Below, one piece after another: positions 17,375-25,570 of a stretch of 64,000 nt of DNA. Numbering within the stretch: position 1 is the stretch's first letter; each line of letters opens with the position of its first letter. The position numbers and the translations under genes are program-made. The stretch lies in NCBI GenBank assembly GCA_016213845.1, contig JACQZN010000031.1, positions 186,001 through 250,000 on the forward strand, in the 5' to 3' direction. The DNA is from Candidatus Wallbacteria bacterium (GTDB lineage: Bacteria; Muiribacteriota; UBA6191; JACPRK01). The notes beneath the pieces were generated by a model. That model searched no databases and had not been told where the DNA came from. It saw only the letters and a list, made by a program, of their open reading frames with translations.

Positions 17375-18448
17375 ATGAGGAGCTCGACGGACCCGAGGAC
17401 GGGCCGCGCCCTGGCGGCAGCGCTCCTGGCGGCCCTGATGGCCTCAGCCAAGCTCGCGGCCGAGGACTGGGCGATCGTCAACCGCCCGACCTCGCCGCTC
17501 TTGGACCGTCCCAGCGTGACCGGCGTGGCCCGCGCCACACTCTACCCCGGAATGCGCGTGCGGGTCGTGGACGAGAGGGCCGCCCCCGGCTACGCCCGAG
17601 TCGTCTCCGGCGAAACAGCCGGCTTCATGCGGGCCACCGAGCTCTTGCGCGGCTTCCTCCCCGAGGACTCCTACCCGGGCCCCGCCGACCAGCCCGAGCC
17701 CGCCTTCCTCGCCAGCGACCGTGACGGCGATGGCGCCCCCGACTTCCGCGACATCGTTCGCGCCGCACGCGACATGATTGGACTGCCATTCGACGACGCC
17801 TCGAGCTTGAACGTCGATCGTCCGGGCCGGACCCCGGACGGCGTCCACGCCGCGTGGGCTGCCGACGGCAAGGACAACGATGGCGACGGTGAAGCCGACA
17901 ATCGTGACGAGGACGTCCTGGTCTGCATCGACCTGGTCCTCCGCGCCGTCGAGCGCGCCGGCTTCCCGCTCACGGCCTCGATCGACGAGACGGCCCGGAG
18001 CCATCCGGAGCTCTTCCGGGACCTGCAACCGGGGCGCCCGGGTTCGCGAGACCCGTTCGTGTCGCGCCGCGTGCGAAATGTGGTGACCTTCACGAAGAAC
18101 TCTCCCGACTTCCAGTACTTCCCTGAGCCGCAGATCCACTCCCCGACAACCTTCCCCCGCGAGCGGGCCCGGCCCGGCGACGTGCTCTTCTTCGGGCTGA
18201 CCAAGGATCTGGGCACTCGCAAGTTCAAACTCCAGCACAGCGGAATCTGCGTCAGTGTCGATCCGTCCACCGGTCTACCCGGCTGGATGATCACCGCTGT
18301 CGTCCCGCGCGTGCAGTTCTTCGATCTCGCGCGCGGTTACGAGCGCTTCACCTACTGCGGCCACGCGCGCCTGGTGCCGAGGCCGCCCGCGGCGTCGGTC
18401 GAACCCTCTTCGCCCTCGACCGTCGCCAGAGCTTCTACGCCGCGCTGA
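17375..18448 (+). CDS. Secreted DUF1287-like (NlpC/P60-type fold) protein
   Basis: A 357-residue protein with a signal peptide (ALAAALLAALMASAKLAAE). After an SH3-like strand region (~35-95) come two calcium-loop-like DxDGDG motifs (DRDGDGAPDF ~113 and DNDGDGEADN ~165). A C-terminal region follows with VCIDLVLRAV, RRVRNVVTF, RPGDVLFFG and HSGICVS. The Cys and His in that spacing fit the DUF1287 variant of papain-like NlpC/P60 folds, which act on cell-wall peptides or lipids. A periplasmic hydrolase role is inferred. The calcium-loop insert in the middle is unusual for the family. Confidence 0.6.
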   Translation: MRSSTDPRTGRALAAALLAALMASAKLAAEDWAIVNRPTSPLLDRPSVTGVARATLYPGMRVRVVDERAAPGYARVVSGETAGFMRATELLRGFLPEDSYPGPADQPEPAFLASDRDGDGAPDFRDIVRAARDMIGLPFDDASSLNVDRPGRTPDGVHAAWAADGKDNDGDGEADNRDEDVLVCIDLVLRAVERAGFPLTASIDETARSHPELFRDLQPGRPGSRDPFVSRRVRNVVTFTKNSPDFQYFPEPQIHSPTTFPRERARPGDVLFFGLTKDLGTRKFKLQHSGICVSVDPSTGLPGWMITAVVPRVQFFDLARGYERFTYCGHARLVPRPPAASVEPSSPSTVARASTPR

Positions 18449-18459
18449 GACAATCTGTC

Positions 18460-18488
18460 TTTGCCTGCCGGGCGCGCCGCGATATACT
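18460..18488 (+). promoter_or_regulatory. Candidate sigma-70 promoter
   Basis: TTTGCC, a 17-base spacer, then TATACT (or TTGCCT with 16). It lies 11 bases after the upstream gene and gives a leader of about 80 bases for the gene at 18571. Confidence 0.5.
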
Positions 18489-18570
18489 CGGGGCTCGAAG
18501 CAGCGCGACCGGGCGCGGGTTGCTGCGGAGGACCGCCGAAAATCGGCACGGACGCGCCGGAGGTAGCCGC

Positions 18571-19488
18571 ATGTTCAGCCGGATGAACCCGCAGGGGAGG
18601 GCCATTTCGAACCTGGCCGCATCGATCGCGCTCGCATTTTTCATCGGAGCTTCCGCGGCCGCGCCCCTGCCGGCGGCCGGCACCCGAGTGACGATCCCGC
18701 TGCCACGCCTGGAGTCGATCGACGACATGGCGTGGGCGCCACTCTCCGGTGAGCGGCTGCTGATCACTACCGACGGCGAGTCGACGATGACGATCCTCGA
18801 TCGCACGGGCAAGCGCTCCGGTGAGCTGTATCTGCCGCTGCCGCACGTGCGTGACATGCGCGCCCTCGCCGACGGGACGCTGGTGCTGGGCGATCGCCGC
18901 ACGGGCCGCATCTACCACGTCAAGGCCGATGGCCCGCTCCTGGGCAGCGCCGGCGCGCGGGGCTTGAAGGAAGGGGAGTTCCTGCAGCTCGATCGGGTCG
19001 ACGCCGATTCGAAGGGCCGGCTGTACGGTCTGGACGGTGCGGAGCTGCGAGTGCTCCGCTTCTCGGCCTCCGGGGAGCTTGAGGCCACATTTAATGTAGA
19101 AACGGGGCCCGTCGTCGACTCCAGGGGTCGACTGATCGCCATGCAGGATCGCCTGAGCACGGCCGAGCGCCGCATCGTCGCAATGGAGAAGGCTGGCACC
19201 GAGGTTGTTCTCTACGAAGGGAAGCTCGATCCGGAAAGCCGCTGGGAGCCGATGGCCGCGCTTTCGGACGGCACGCTCGTCGTACGGGTCTTCGGCCCCT
19301 CGGGCGACTGCAAGATTCAGCTCGTGGGTGCGGACGGTAAGCTCGGCAACTCGATCGCGCTCGCCGACGATGCCGTCCTGGCAGGCCCGGCGCGTGTGCT
19401 GGCCGTCGACCCCGAAGAGCAGACGATCGTCTACCTGGCAGGCGGGCCGGCCGGGTATCGCGCCATCCGCGTGCCGCTGCCTCGGTAG
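18571..19488 (+). CDS. Secreted beta-propeller-like protein of unknown function
   Basis: A 305-residue protein with a signal peptide (ISNLAASIALAFFIGASAAA). The start ATG follows GGAGGTAGCCGC. The body is a series of four-strand repeats of the form D-x-G-x-L-Y/V-V-L-D (for example ADGTLVLGDRRTGRIYHV, DSKGRLYGLDG, SDGTLVVRVFG), as in SMP-30, NHL or WD-type propellers. No catalytic site is evident. It may be an envelope binding protein. It shares no operon link with the 19852 gene, because 363 bases including an inverted repeat intervene. Confidence 0.55.
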   Translation: MFSRMNPQGRAISNLAASIALAFFIGASAAAPLPAAGTRVTIPLPRLESIDDMAWAPLSGERLLITTDGESTMTILDRTGKRSGELYLPLPHVRDMRALADGTLVLGDRRTGRIYHVKADGPLLGSAGARGLKEGEFLQLDRVDADSKGRLYGLDGAELRVLRFSASGELEATFNVETGPVVDSRGRLIAMQDRLSTAERRIVAMEKAGTEVVLYEGKLDPESRWEPMAALSDGTLVVRVFGPSGDCKIQLVGADGKLGNSIALADDAVLAGPARVLAVDPEEQTIVYLAGGPAGYRAIRVPLPR

Positions 19489-19851
19489 GCGTGTCTCGGG
19501 CCCAGGGTCTGGCGCCGGCCCCGCGGAGTGCATGTCCTGCAGGGGGACGTTCGTATCGCCTCGTGCCCGAGCCCGCGCCCGAGCCCGACTCGGCCAGTTA
19601 TCGGGCCATCTCAGCCGGACAAGCATGGCCACAGTACGTAGGAGTACCTCACGTAGCCTTCGAGTCTCTCGTGGCCGAGCATCATCGTCCCTACCACCAT
19701 TCGGGCTCGGGCACAGGCTCGGGCACGAAAGCGGGGTCAGCCCTCGACGCCCTTCGGGAGGGGACCCACTACTGGACCTGCTCCAACCCCGCGGTGCTCC
19801 ACGGGGCGTGGGCGAGGGGCCTTGCTGTATGCTCGTTGGCGGGAGGTCCCG
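19489..19851. other. 363-base intergenic region with an inverted repeat
   Basis: No coding potential convinces me on either strand here. The main feature is a pair of inverted 13-base arms described separately. The last 15 bases hold GGGAGGTCCCG, the ribosome site for the GTG at 19852. Confidence 0.6.
19561..19728. repeat. 13-base inverted repeat enclosing ~142 bases, with internal CCCGAG hexad repeats
   Basis: TCGTGCCCGAGCC at 19561-19573 is exactly complementary to GGCTCGGGCACGA at 19716-19728. The arms themselves sit in short CCCGAG/CCCGCG repeats that also recur inside (TCGGGCTCGGGCAC from 19701). It could be a small mobile palindromic element or a folded RNA. I found no flanking target duplication. 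Confidence 0.6.
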
Positions 19852-21837
19852 GTGCGCGAGAGAATCCGGATCGTCATAGGCGTTGTCCTGGTGCTGCTCG
19901 CAGCCGAGCCCGCCATCGCAGCCAGACCTGGCGCGGTCGGCGCGCCCAGAAACGTGCGCGTCGGGAACCGGGCGTGGACGCTGCAGCGAGGCACCATCGA
20001 GCTCACGGGCAGCGGCGTGCAGCTCTGGCTCGAGTATGCGGGAGCCAGCGGCGAAGCGAGCCCGGTGCGGATCGGCGTGCTCTACCGCCAGGGCGTGGCG
20101 CCGTCGCAGGCGCCTTCGGTGAACGTCCCCGAGCTCGGCTCCATTTTCCAGGCGAGCCGCTGGGAGCAAGAGCTGGACACCTCCGGCGAACGCCAGCAAG
20201 AGGAGCCCGAGCTGGTGGCGGGAATCCCCGAATCCACGCTATTGGCTCAGGCCGGCGAGGCCGAGTATCGCGTGACGTCCGACGATCGAAGCGATCTCGT
20301 GGCGCTGCTGGCGGCAATCCTGAAGCCAGCCACCCAGCTCTACGAGTTGTCCGTGGAGTATGCGGCCGACGCCACGGTGGAGCAGGGCAACACCATTCTT
20401 CCCGGGCCTCTGGGGCCGCCGGACATCTACGTCACGCGTGAGGGAATGTGGGAGCTCGGCGTCGAGCTCCCGTACCCGCGTGCGGCGCCTCTCACGATCG
20501 CCGTGCGACTCCAGCGGGACCGATACCTGTTCGGAGTGGACGGCGTGCGGCGGGAGACGCGGAGACTCGAAATCGCGACGGACCTGACCGTCGAGCTCGA
20601 CGGCAGCCAGGTGGCCCCGGAGGTGGACCCCGACGGCCTGGTGCGGGTCCGGCTGGAGGACCCGGGGACCGTGCGGGTCCTGCGAATCGGTTGCGGCGTG
20701 CAGCTGCAGGGCGACAGCGCCCGGAGTCTTTCGACCGGCTTGCAGGTGACGCTCAAGCTGGGGGCAATGGCGGGGCAGCCGAGGTTCGTCGCGCGACCGG
20801 CCTCCGAGAAGCTGGCCGACGTTGCGGCGGCGCTCGCGGGTGCGCTGCAAGAGGGGGCAGGTCCAAAGGCGGGTGAGTTCACCACGCAGCGGGAGTACGG
20901 GCGGCCGACAGGCCATGGCGCGTTGCCCGCGGAGCTGGCGGCGCTGCTGCTGGCGTCACCGGAGCCGGAGGATGAATCGAGGCAATGGCGCACCAGCGCC
21001 TTCTGGTCAGCGGAGTTGAAACGTCCTTTCGGTCGGCTTTTGGCGCGCCGGCGAGAGGGCGCCACCGCAGCGCAGCTCGGAGCCGAACCCGGCGCCGCAG
21101 GGCCGGCGATGGGTCTGTTTGCCGCCACGCGGGACGCCTACTGGGGGCAGGTCGCTGCCGCGGCCGCGGAGTGGCCCGAGCAGCCCTGTGCGTTGCCCGT
21201 CACGGGGTGGGGGCTTCCGCTGGCCGAGGCTGCGGTGCGAACGCTGGCGCTCACGGGACTTGGACGCTCCGCCTCGACGCCGGCTTCCTTCCTGGCCTCG
21301 GCCGTGGCGGCGGATGCCGGGCCATGTGACTACTTCTTCGAGAAGCCGGGCTGCGAGGCCGTCTGCCCGAGCGGTGCTCCGGACCCGCGCGGTCTGGCCG
21401 CGGTCGCCCTGATCGCCGGCGGTTTCGCCCGAGCCGGTCAGGACCAGGCGCGCCGGCTGCTCGACAAGCACCTGGCGGGCTGGGTAGGATACTCACGGTG
21501 CGAGTCGAAGGACTTCCCGAACCGGAGCCGGGGGACGCCCCAGACGGCCTACAGAGCGCAGGCCTTGGCAGTGCACGCCTGGCTGGCGGCAGCGGCGAAC
21601 GGCGCCTCGGATGCGCCCGAGCTGCGGGCGGCGGCGAGCAAGCTGCGCGCCCGGGTCCTGACCCAGTGCTGGGACCCGCTGATGGGCGGCTTCTGCCCGC
21701 TCGCCTTCACGCTCGGCTCGGGGCAGGCTCAGCCGATCGCGGAGCCGGGACGCTTCGACATCGCCGATCAGTTCTGGGCGCTCTCGGTGTTCGCCGACGC
21801 GCCGTTTCCGTACTTCGCTCTCAAAGGAGACCGATGA
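19852..21837 (+). CDS. Large secreted protein of unknown function
   Basis: A 661-residue protein beginning at a GTG five bases after GGGAGG. A signal peptide (IRIVIGVVLVLLAAEPAIAA) is followed by a beta-rich N-terminal half (to ~residue 310, repeated V-R-x-L/V strands) and an alanine/leucine-rich helical second half with several cysteines (DYFFEKPGCEAVCPSG, CWDPLMGGFCP). The ending IADQFWALSVFAD recalls alpha/alpha-toroid proteins, but no family is recognised. Its stop overlaps the start of a PrcB-like protein gene (ATGA), suggesting that both act together in the periplasm. Confidence 0.6.
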   Translation: MRERIRIVIGVVLVLLAAEPAIAARPGAVGAPRNVRVGNRAWTLQRGTIELTGSGVQLWLEYAGASGEASPVRIGVLYRQGVAPSQAPSVNVPELGSIFQASRWEQELDTSGERQQEEPELVAGIPESTLLAQAGEAEYRVTSDDRSDLVALLAAILKPATQLYELSVEYAADATVEQGNTILPGPLGPPDIYVTREGMWELGVELPYPRAAPLTIAVRLQRDRYLFGVDGVRRETRRLEIATDLTVELDGSQVAPEVDPDGLVRVRLEDPGTVRVLRIGCGVQLQGDSARSLSTGLQVTLKLGAMAGQPRFVARPASEKLADVAAALAGALQEGAGPKAGEFTTQREYGRPTGHGALPAELAALLLASPEPEDESRQWRTSAFWSAELKRPFGRLLARRREGATAAQLGAEPGAAGPAMGLFAATRDAYWGQVAAAAAEWPEQPCALPVTGWGLPLAEAAVRTLALTGLGRSASTPASFLASAVAADAGPCDYFFEKPGCEAVCPSGAPDPRGLAAVALIAGGFARAGQDQARRLLDKHLAGWVGYSRCESKDFPNRSRGTPQTAYRAQALAVHAWLAAAANGASDAPELRAAASKLRARVLTQCWDPLMGGFCPLAFTLGSGQAQPIAEPGRFDIADQFWALSVFADAPFPYFALKGDR

Positions 21838-22343
21838 ACTTCCGTGCACCATTTCGCGCCATGTTTCCCCTCGCTCTCTCGGCGGCCCTTTTCGCGGCGG
21901 CCGCGGCCGGGGCGGGAGAAAGGAGTCCAGACGCCATGCCAGCCAGCAACTCATCGACCATCGAGTTCCAGACCGTGAAAGCGGGCTCAAACGCCTTCGG
22001 AGTGCCGAAGCCCGCCGAGGTTCTCGCCCGGACGAAGGTCGAGTGGGAGGCCGTGTGGAAGTCGATGGAGTCGACGACCGTGCCGCGCCCGCCGGCGCCA
22101 GAGATCGACTTCGGAAAGACCGCCGTGGTCGTGGTCTTCGCCGGTGAGAAGCCGACCGGCGGCTACAAGCTGGAGGTCCGCTCCGTCACGCGCTCTGCCG
22201 ACGGCAAGAAGCTGATCGTCGAGGTGCTCGAGAAGTCTCCCGGCAAGGGGGCCATCGTGACCCAGGCGTTCACCTCGCCGTACCAGGCGATCGGCGTGCC
22301 GGCCGGCGATTTCGTGCTCGAAGTGAAGCGGTCGCGAGAGTGA
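21834..22343 (+). CDS. Secreted PrcB-like (protease complex subunit) domain protein
   Basis: A 169-residue protein with a signal peptide (FPLALSAALFAAAAAGAGE). The C-terminal domain carries the pattern of the PrcB_C family: IDFGKTAVVVVFAGEKPTGGYKLEVRSV followed by a charged strand pair and PYQAIGVPAGDFVLEV. In oral treponemes PrcB stabilises an outer-membrane protease. Elsewhere this domain is found alone in small envelope proteins of unknown role. The start overlaps the previous stop, and a good AAAGGAGA ribosome site is present. Confidence 0.7.
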   Translation: MNFRAPFRAMFPLALSAALFAAAAAGAGERSPDAMPASNSSTIEFQTVKAGSNAFGVPKPAEVLARTKVEWEAVWKSMESTTVPRPPAPEIDFGKTAVVVVFAGEKPTGGYKLEVRSVTRSADGKKLIVEVLEKSPGKGAIVTQAFTSPYQAIGVPAGDFVLEVKRSRE

Positions 22344-22357
22344 AGGAGGAGAGCAGC

Positions 22358-22729
22358 ATGCGCTGGAGGAATCGAAAGGGCCAGGGGTTCATCGGTCTGC
22401 TCCTGGTGGTCATCATCGTCGGCTATCTCTGGAAGAGCGGAGTGGTCTCCAGCGGCCTGAAACCCCAGACCATGGAGAACCAGCCCGTGGCGCTCCAGGG
22501 TCTTCCGGAGGCCGGCGCGATGAACACGTTCAAGATGGCGGCGCAGCAGGTGAAGAACGCCGTCGCCGATTATCAGATGAAGAAGAGCACGCTGCCGCGC
22601 GACCTGGCAGACCTCCACGCGGAGACCGGCGTCGACCTGATGAAGGACCCGTGGGGCGGTCAGTACTACGTCCAGCAAGGGTGGCTTCGCTGCACCGGTA
22701 ATCCTCAGGCCGCCGAGAAGGTCTGGTGA
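22358..22729 (+). CDS. Orphan GspG-like pseudopilin
   Basis: A 123-residue protein with the short basic leader MRWRNRKGQG then FIGLLLVVIIVGYLW, so prepilin peptidase cleavage after Gly10 is plausible. The glutamate normally at mature position 5 is replaced by Leu. The C-terminus (LPRDLADLHAETGVDLMKDPWGGQYYVQ) matches the major pseudopilin GspG, where DPWGxPY is conserved. No other type II secretion genes are nearby. The start is the ATG after AAGGAGGAG, 14 bases after the PrcB-like gene. Confidence 0.65.
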   Translation: MRWRNRKGQGFIGLLLVVIIVGYLWKSGVVSSGLKPQTMENQPVALQGLPEAGAMNTFKMAAQQVKNAVADYQMKKSTLPRDLADLHAETGVDLMKDPWGGQYYVQQGWLRCTGNPQAAEKVW

Positions 22730-22739
22730 CTAAATTTCT

Positions 22740-22769
22740 TTCCACGCGCGCGCAGCCCGATGCTATACT
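22740..22769 (+). promoter_or_regulatory. Promoter with extended -10 upstream of the GDPD operon
   Basis: TTCCAC, an 18-base spacer ending in TGC, then TATACT. It matches the recurrent TGCTANNNT element. It gives a leader of about 115 bases containing CGGCCGAACGGCCG, a small hairpin or operator candidate. Confidence 0.55.
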
Positions 22770-22890
22770 TCGCCTCTGTCTCCGGGTCCTGCGATCGTGA
22801 GCGAGTGATCCACGAGAACCCTCGCCCAGAGAGAACTTTCGTGATTCAGCGCACCGTCGGCCGAACGGCCGCGAGACATTCGAACTCGAT

Positions 22891-23583
22891 ATGCTAGTGC
22901 TTGGCCACCGGGGTGCTCCGGACATGCAGTTCGAGAACACGATCGCATCATTCGACGCGGCGATCCGCTTGGGCGCCGACGGCGTCGAGCTCGACGTCCG
23001 CCGCACGCGCGACGGCCATCTGGTCGTGCACCACGACCCGCGCATTCCCGGCGCCGCGCTCCCCATCGAGCGGCTCTCGCTCTCCGAAGTGAAGGCACGC
23101 CGCCTGCCCAGCCGGGATCGCATCCCGACTCTCGACGAGGCGCTAGCCCGGCTCGGACACGCCGCGGTCGTCGTCGAGCTCAAGGGACGCGCCTCTGCCC
23201 GCGAGCTCGGACGCCTGCTCGAGCGGCAGCCTTCCCGCCCGGGTCTGCGAATCTCCAGCTTCAATCACAAGATGCTGGCGCAACTGACCGGGAAGAGGTA
23301 TCCTCTCGCGCTCACGATCGACCGCCTGGAGCCAGACACGCTCCGGAAGGCGGCTCGCATGGGAGCAACGGAGCTTCACATTCGCTACACGCTGATCGAC
23401 GCTTCGCTCGTGAGCAAGGCCCACCGGATGAACCTGGCCGTACTCGCCTGGACCGTCGATCGTCCCGAGGACTTCGCGCGCATGCGCGAGCTCGAAGTGG
23501 ACGGGGTCATCACCAACAAGGTCGAGCGGGCCCTGCAATACTTCCAGAAAAAGAAAACCCCAAGAACTCGAGGAACCGCATGA
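22891..23583 (+). CDS. ugpQ: Glycerophosphodiester phosphodiesterase
   Basis: A 230-residue cytoplasmic TIM-barrel enzyme. Catalytic signatures: GHRGAPDMQFENTIASF (His-Arg and Glu-Asn), GVELDVRRTRDGHLVVHHD (Glu, Asp, His), and the closing LAVLAWTVDRPEDFARM with EVDGVITNKVE. It splits glycerophosphodiesters from phospholipid breakdown to glycerol-3-phosphate and an alcohol. There is no signal peptide, so it is the UgpQ rather than the GlpQ type. The stop overlaps the start of the MBL-fold gene. Confidence 0.93.
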   Translation: MLVLGHRGAPDMQFENTIASFDAAIRLGADGVELDVRRTRDGHLVVHHDPRIPGAALPIERLSLSEVKARRLPSRDRIPTLDEALARLGHAAVVVELKGRASARELGRLLERQPSRPGLRISSFNHKMLAQLTGKRYPLALTIDRLEPDTLRKAARMGATELHIRYTLIDASLVSKAHRMNLAVLAWTVDRPEDFARMRELEVDGVITNKVERALQYFQKKKTPRTRGTA

Positions 23584-24326
23584 GCCACGTCGAACCCATT
23601 CAACTCGCTCAGGACGTCTACTACCTCCAGGTCGGCCCAAGCCTCGTCAACGCCGGCTTCGTCGTCACCACCGACGGCGTCGTCGTCGTCGACTCCGGTC
23701 CGACGCCGGCCGCCGGCGCCGCGATCCGCGCAGCCATCGCCCGGGTCACCGACCAGCCGATCGCCTACGTCGTCAACACCCACTTCCACAGCAGCCACAC
23801 CTTCGGCAACCAGGCCTTCGACGTCCCGGTCATCGCCCACGCGGCGTGCCGGGAGCAGATGCAGCGCGCCCTCACCGACGAGTGGAGCCGCGAGGAGATA
23901 GAGCGCTGTTGCGCCGAGCACCGAGAGATTGCTCCTGAGATGGAAGGCTTCCGCCTCACGATGCCCTCGATATCCTTCGCCGACGCCGGCTTCCTTCACA
24001 TCGGAGGCAAGCTCCTGCATCTGGTCCACCTGGGCAACCACACGCCCGATTCGATCGCCGTGTTCCTGCCCGAGCAGCGCGTGCTCTTCGCCGGCGACAA
24101 TCTCTTCAATGGTCGCCACCCGTTCCTGCGCCACGCCAACGCCGGCCAGTGGGTCGACCTGCTGCGGCGCCTGGAGTCGCTCAAGTTCGACAACGCCATC
24201 CCGGGCCACGGTCGCGCCATGGAGCGAAAGGACGTCTACAACCTGCGCGTTTACTTCGAGTCGCTCCTGAGGGCGCCCAGGCTCCGCAAGGGCCAGCCAC
24301 ACCTGGAGCGGATCGCGCAGGTCTGA
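23580..24326 (+). CDS. MBL-fold metallo-hydrolase with a substituted metal motif
   Basis: A 248-residue metallo-beta-lactamase-fold protein with VVVVDSGPTPAAG, NTHFHSSHTFGN, VHLGNHTPDSIAVFLP, LFAGDNLFNGRHPFL and a late IPGHG. The usual THxHxDH is THFHSSH: the site-2 aspartate is Ser, so it may bind a single metal or have altered chemistry. It is probably soluble; no signal peptide is seen. It is co-transcribed with GDPD upstream (ATGA overlap) and DUF1611 downstream (1-base gap). The substrate is unknown. Confidence 0.85.
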   Translation: MSHVEPIQLAQDVYYLQVGPSLVNAGFVVTTDGVVVVDSGPTPAAGAAIRAAIARVTDQPIAYVVNTHFHSSHTFGNQAFDVPVIAHAACREQMQRALTDEWSREEIERCCAEHREIAPEMEGFRLTMPSISFADAGFLHIGGKLLHLVHLGNHTPDSIAVFLPEQRVLFAGDNLFNGRHPFLRHANAGQWVDLLRRLESLKFDNAIPGHGRAMERKDVYNLRVYFESLLRAPRLRKGQPHLERIAQV

Positions 24327-24327
24327 C

Positions 24328-25395
24328 GTGGCATACGATCCTTCTCGTCGGCTTCTCATCTACGCCGAGGGCTCCTTCGGCCGCGGCCGCTCCAAGACCG
24401 CCGAGGGCGTCATCCGATACGGCAGGAACCCGATCGTCGGCGTCGTCGACAGCACGCGCTCCGAACCCGACGTGGCGGCGGTCCTGGGTGACGGCGTCGG
24501 CAACGGAGTTCCCTTCTTCGATAGCCTCGAGGCAGCGCTCCCCAGCCGCCCCCAGGCACTCTTGCTCGGCATCGCCCCGCCCGGTGGACAGCTGCCAGCC
24601 GAATGGAGGGACGTCATCGTCCGCTCCCTACGAGCAGGCCTCCAGCTGATCAACGGCCTCCACATGGAGCTGGCGCGCGACCCCGAGATGGCCGAGGCCG
24701 CCAGGGCCGGCGGCACCGCCATCTGGGACGTCCGTGAGCCCGTCGGGGAGTTTCCGATCGGCAACGGACGCGTGGTGGAGCTGCCCGCGCAGGTGGTCCT
24801 GGCCGTCGGTACCGACTGCGCTATCGGCAAGATGACCGTGATGCTGGAAGTCGAGAAGGTCGCGCTCGCCCGAGGCCGCAAGGCCAAGTTTCTGGCCACC
24901 GGCCAGACCGGCATCATGATCACCGGATTCGGCGTACCGCTCGACCGGGTGATCGGCGACTTCATGGCCGGCGCCATCGAACAGCTCATCTGCGACCACG
25001 CGGCGGACTCCGATCTCCTGCTGGTCGAAGGCCAAGGCTCGCTGATGCACCCGGGGTTCAGTGGCGTCACGCTCTCGCTGCTCCACGGGACGGCTCCGTC
25101 GCACATGGTGCTCTGCCACGATCCGAGCCGCTCACACGTGCGGGATTCGAGTGTCCGAATCCCGCCGCTGGCCGACGTGGTGCGCCTCCACGAGCAGATG
25201 GCCGGATACCTTCGCCCCGCCAAGGTCGTGGCCGTCGCACTCAATACATCCGCCATGTCCGAAAGCCAGGCGCGCGCCGCCGTGGAGGCCGCCCGGGAGA
25301 ACACTGGCTTGCCTGCCACGGATGCCGTCCGCTTCGGCGCTGCCCCCCTCTTCGAGGCTATCGACGCCGCCTGGGTCTCCCGACGCGCCTCCTGA
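24328..25395 (+). CDS. DUF1611 (DgcN-like) P-loop protein
   Basis: A 355-residue protein starting at a GTG one base after the previous stop. The N-terminal half is a Rossmann-like domain (LLIYAEGSFGRGRSKTAEGVIRYG). The second half holds a P-loop-like VGTDCAIGKMTVMLE (~residue 165) and EGQGSLMHPGFSGVTLSLLHG. This is the DUF1611 family. Some members (DgcN) take part in D-glutamate or D-amino-acid catabolism, but the family as a whole is poorly characterised. The operon with GDPD and an MBL hydrolase gives no clear pathway. Confidence 0.85.
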   Translation: MAYDPSRRLLIYAEGSFGRGRSKTAEGVIRYGRNPIVGVVDSTRSEPDVAAVLGDGVGNGVPFFDSLEAALPSRPQALLLGIAPPGGQLPAEWRDVIVRSLRAGLQLINGLHMELARDPEMAEAARAGGTAIWDVREPVGEFPIGNGRVVELPAQVVLAVGTDCAIGKMTVMLEVEKVALARGRKAKFLATGQTGIMITGFGVPLDRVIGDFMAGAIEQLICDHAADSDLLLVEGQGSLMHPGFSGVTLSLLHGTAPSHMVLCHDPSRSHVRDSSVRIPPLADVVRLHEQMAGYLRPAKVVAVALNTSAMSESQARAAVEAARENTGLPATDAVRFGAAPLFEAIDAAWVSRRAS

Positions 25396-25465
25396 CCCCG
25401 AGCGCCCTCCTGCGGCAATCGCCCCGCCGGCCCCTGCGCGGGCCGTGGCCGCACAGTGAAATCTC

Positions 25466-25494
25466 TTGACCCTGCGAGCTCCTTCGTGTATTCT
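25466..25494 (+). promoter_or_regulatory. Sigma-70-type promoter of the secreted protein gene at 25571
   Basis: TTGACC, 17 bases, TATTCT: one of the best matches to consensus in the window. The predicted leader is about 70 bases, ending in AAGGAGGGGTCG before the ATG. Confidence 0.7.
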
Positions 25495-25570
25495 CCCGCG
25501 CTCAAATCGGCTTCACGGGCCGCCTGCCAGGCCCGCCGACAATAGACCCAGAATACATAAGGAGGGGTCG

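Noticed and set aside
19561..19728. A complete insertion sequence
   Set aside because: The span between the arms is far too short for a transposase and has no coding potential.
22770..22890. A riboswitch in the GDPD leader
   Set aside because: The leader is ~115 bases but I see only a short CGGCCG hairpin and no known aptamer core.
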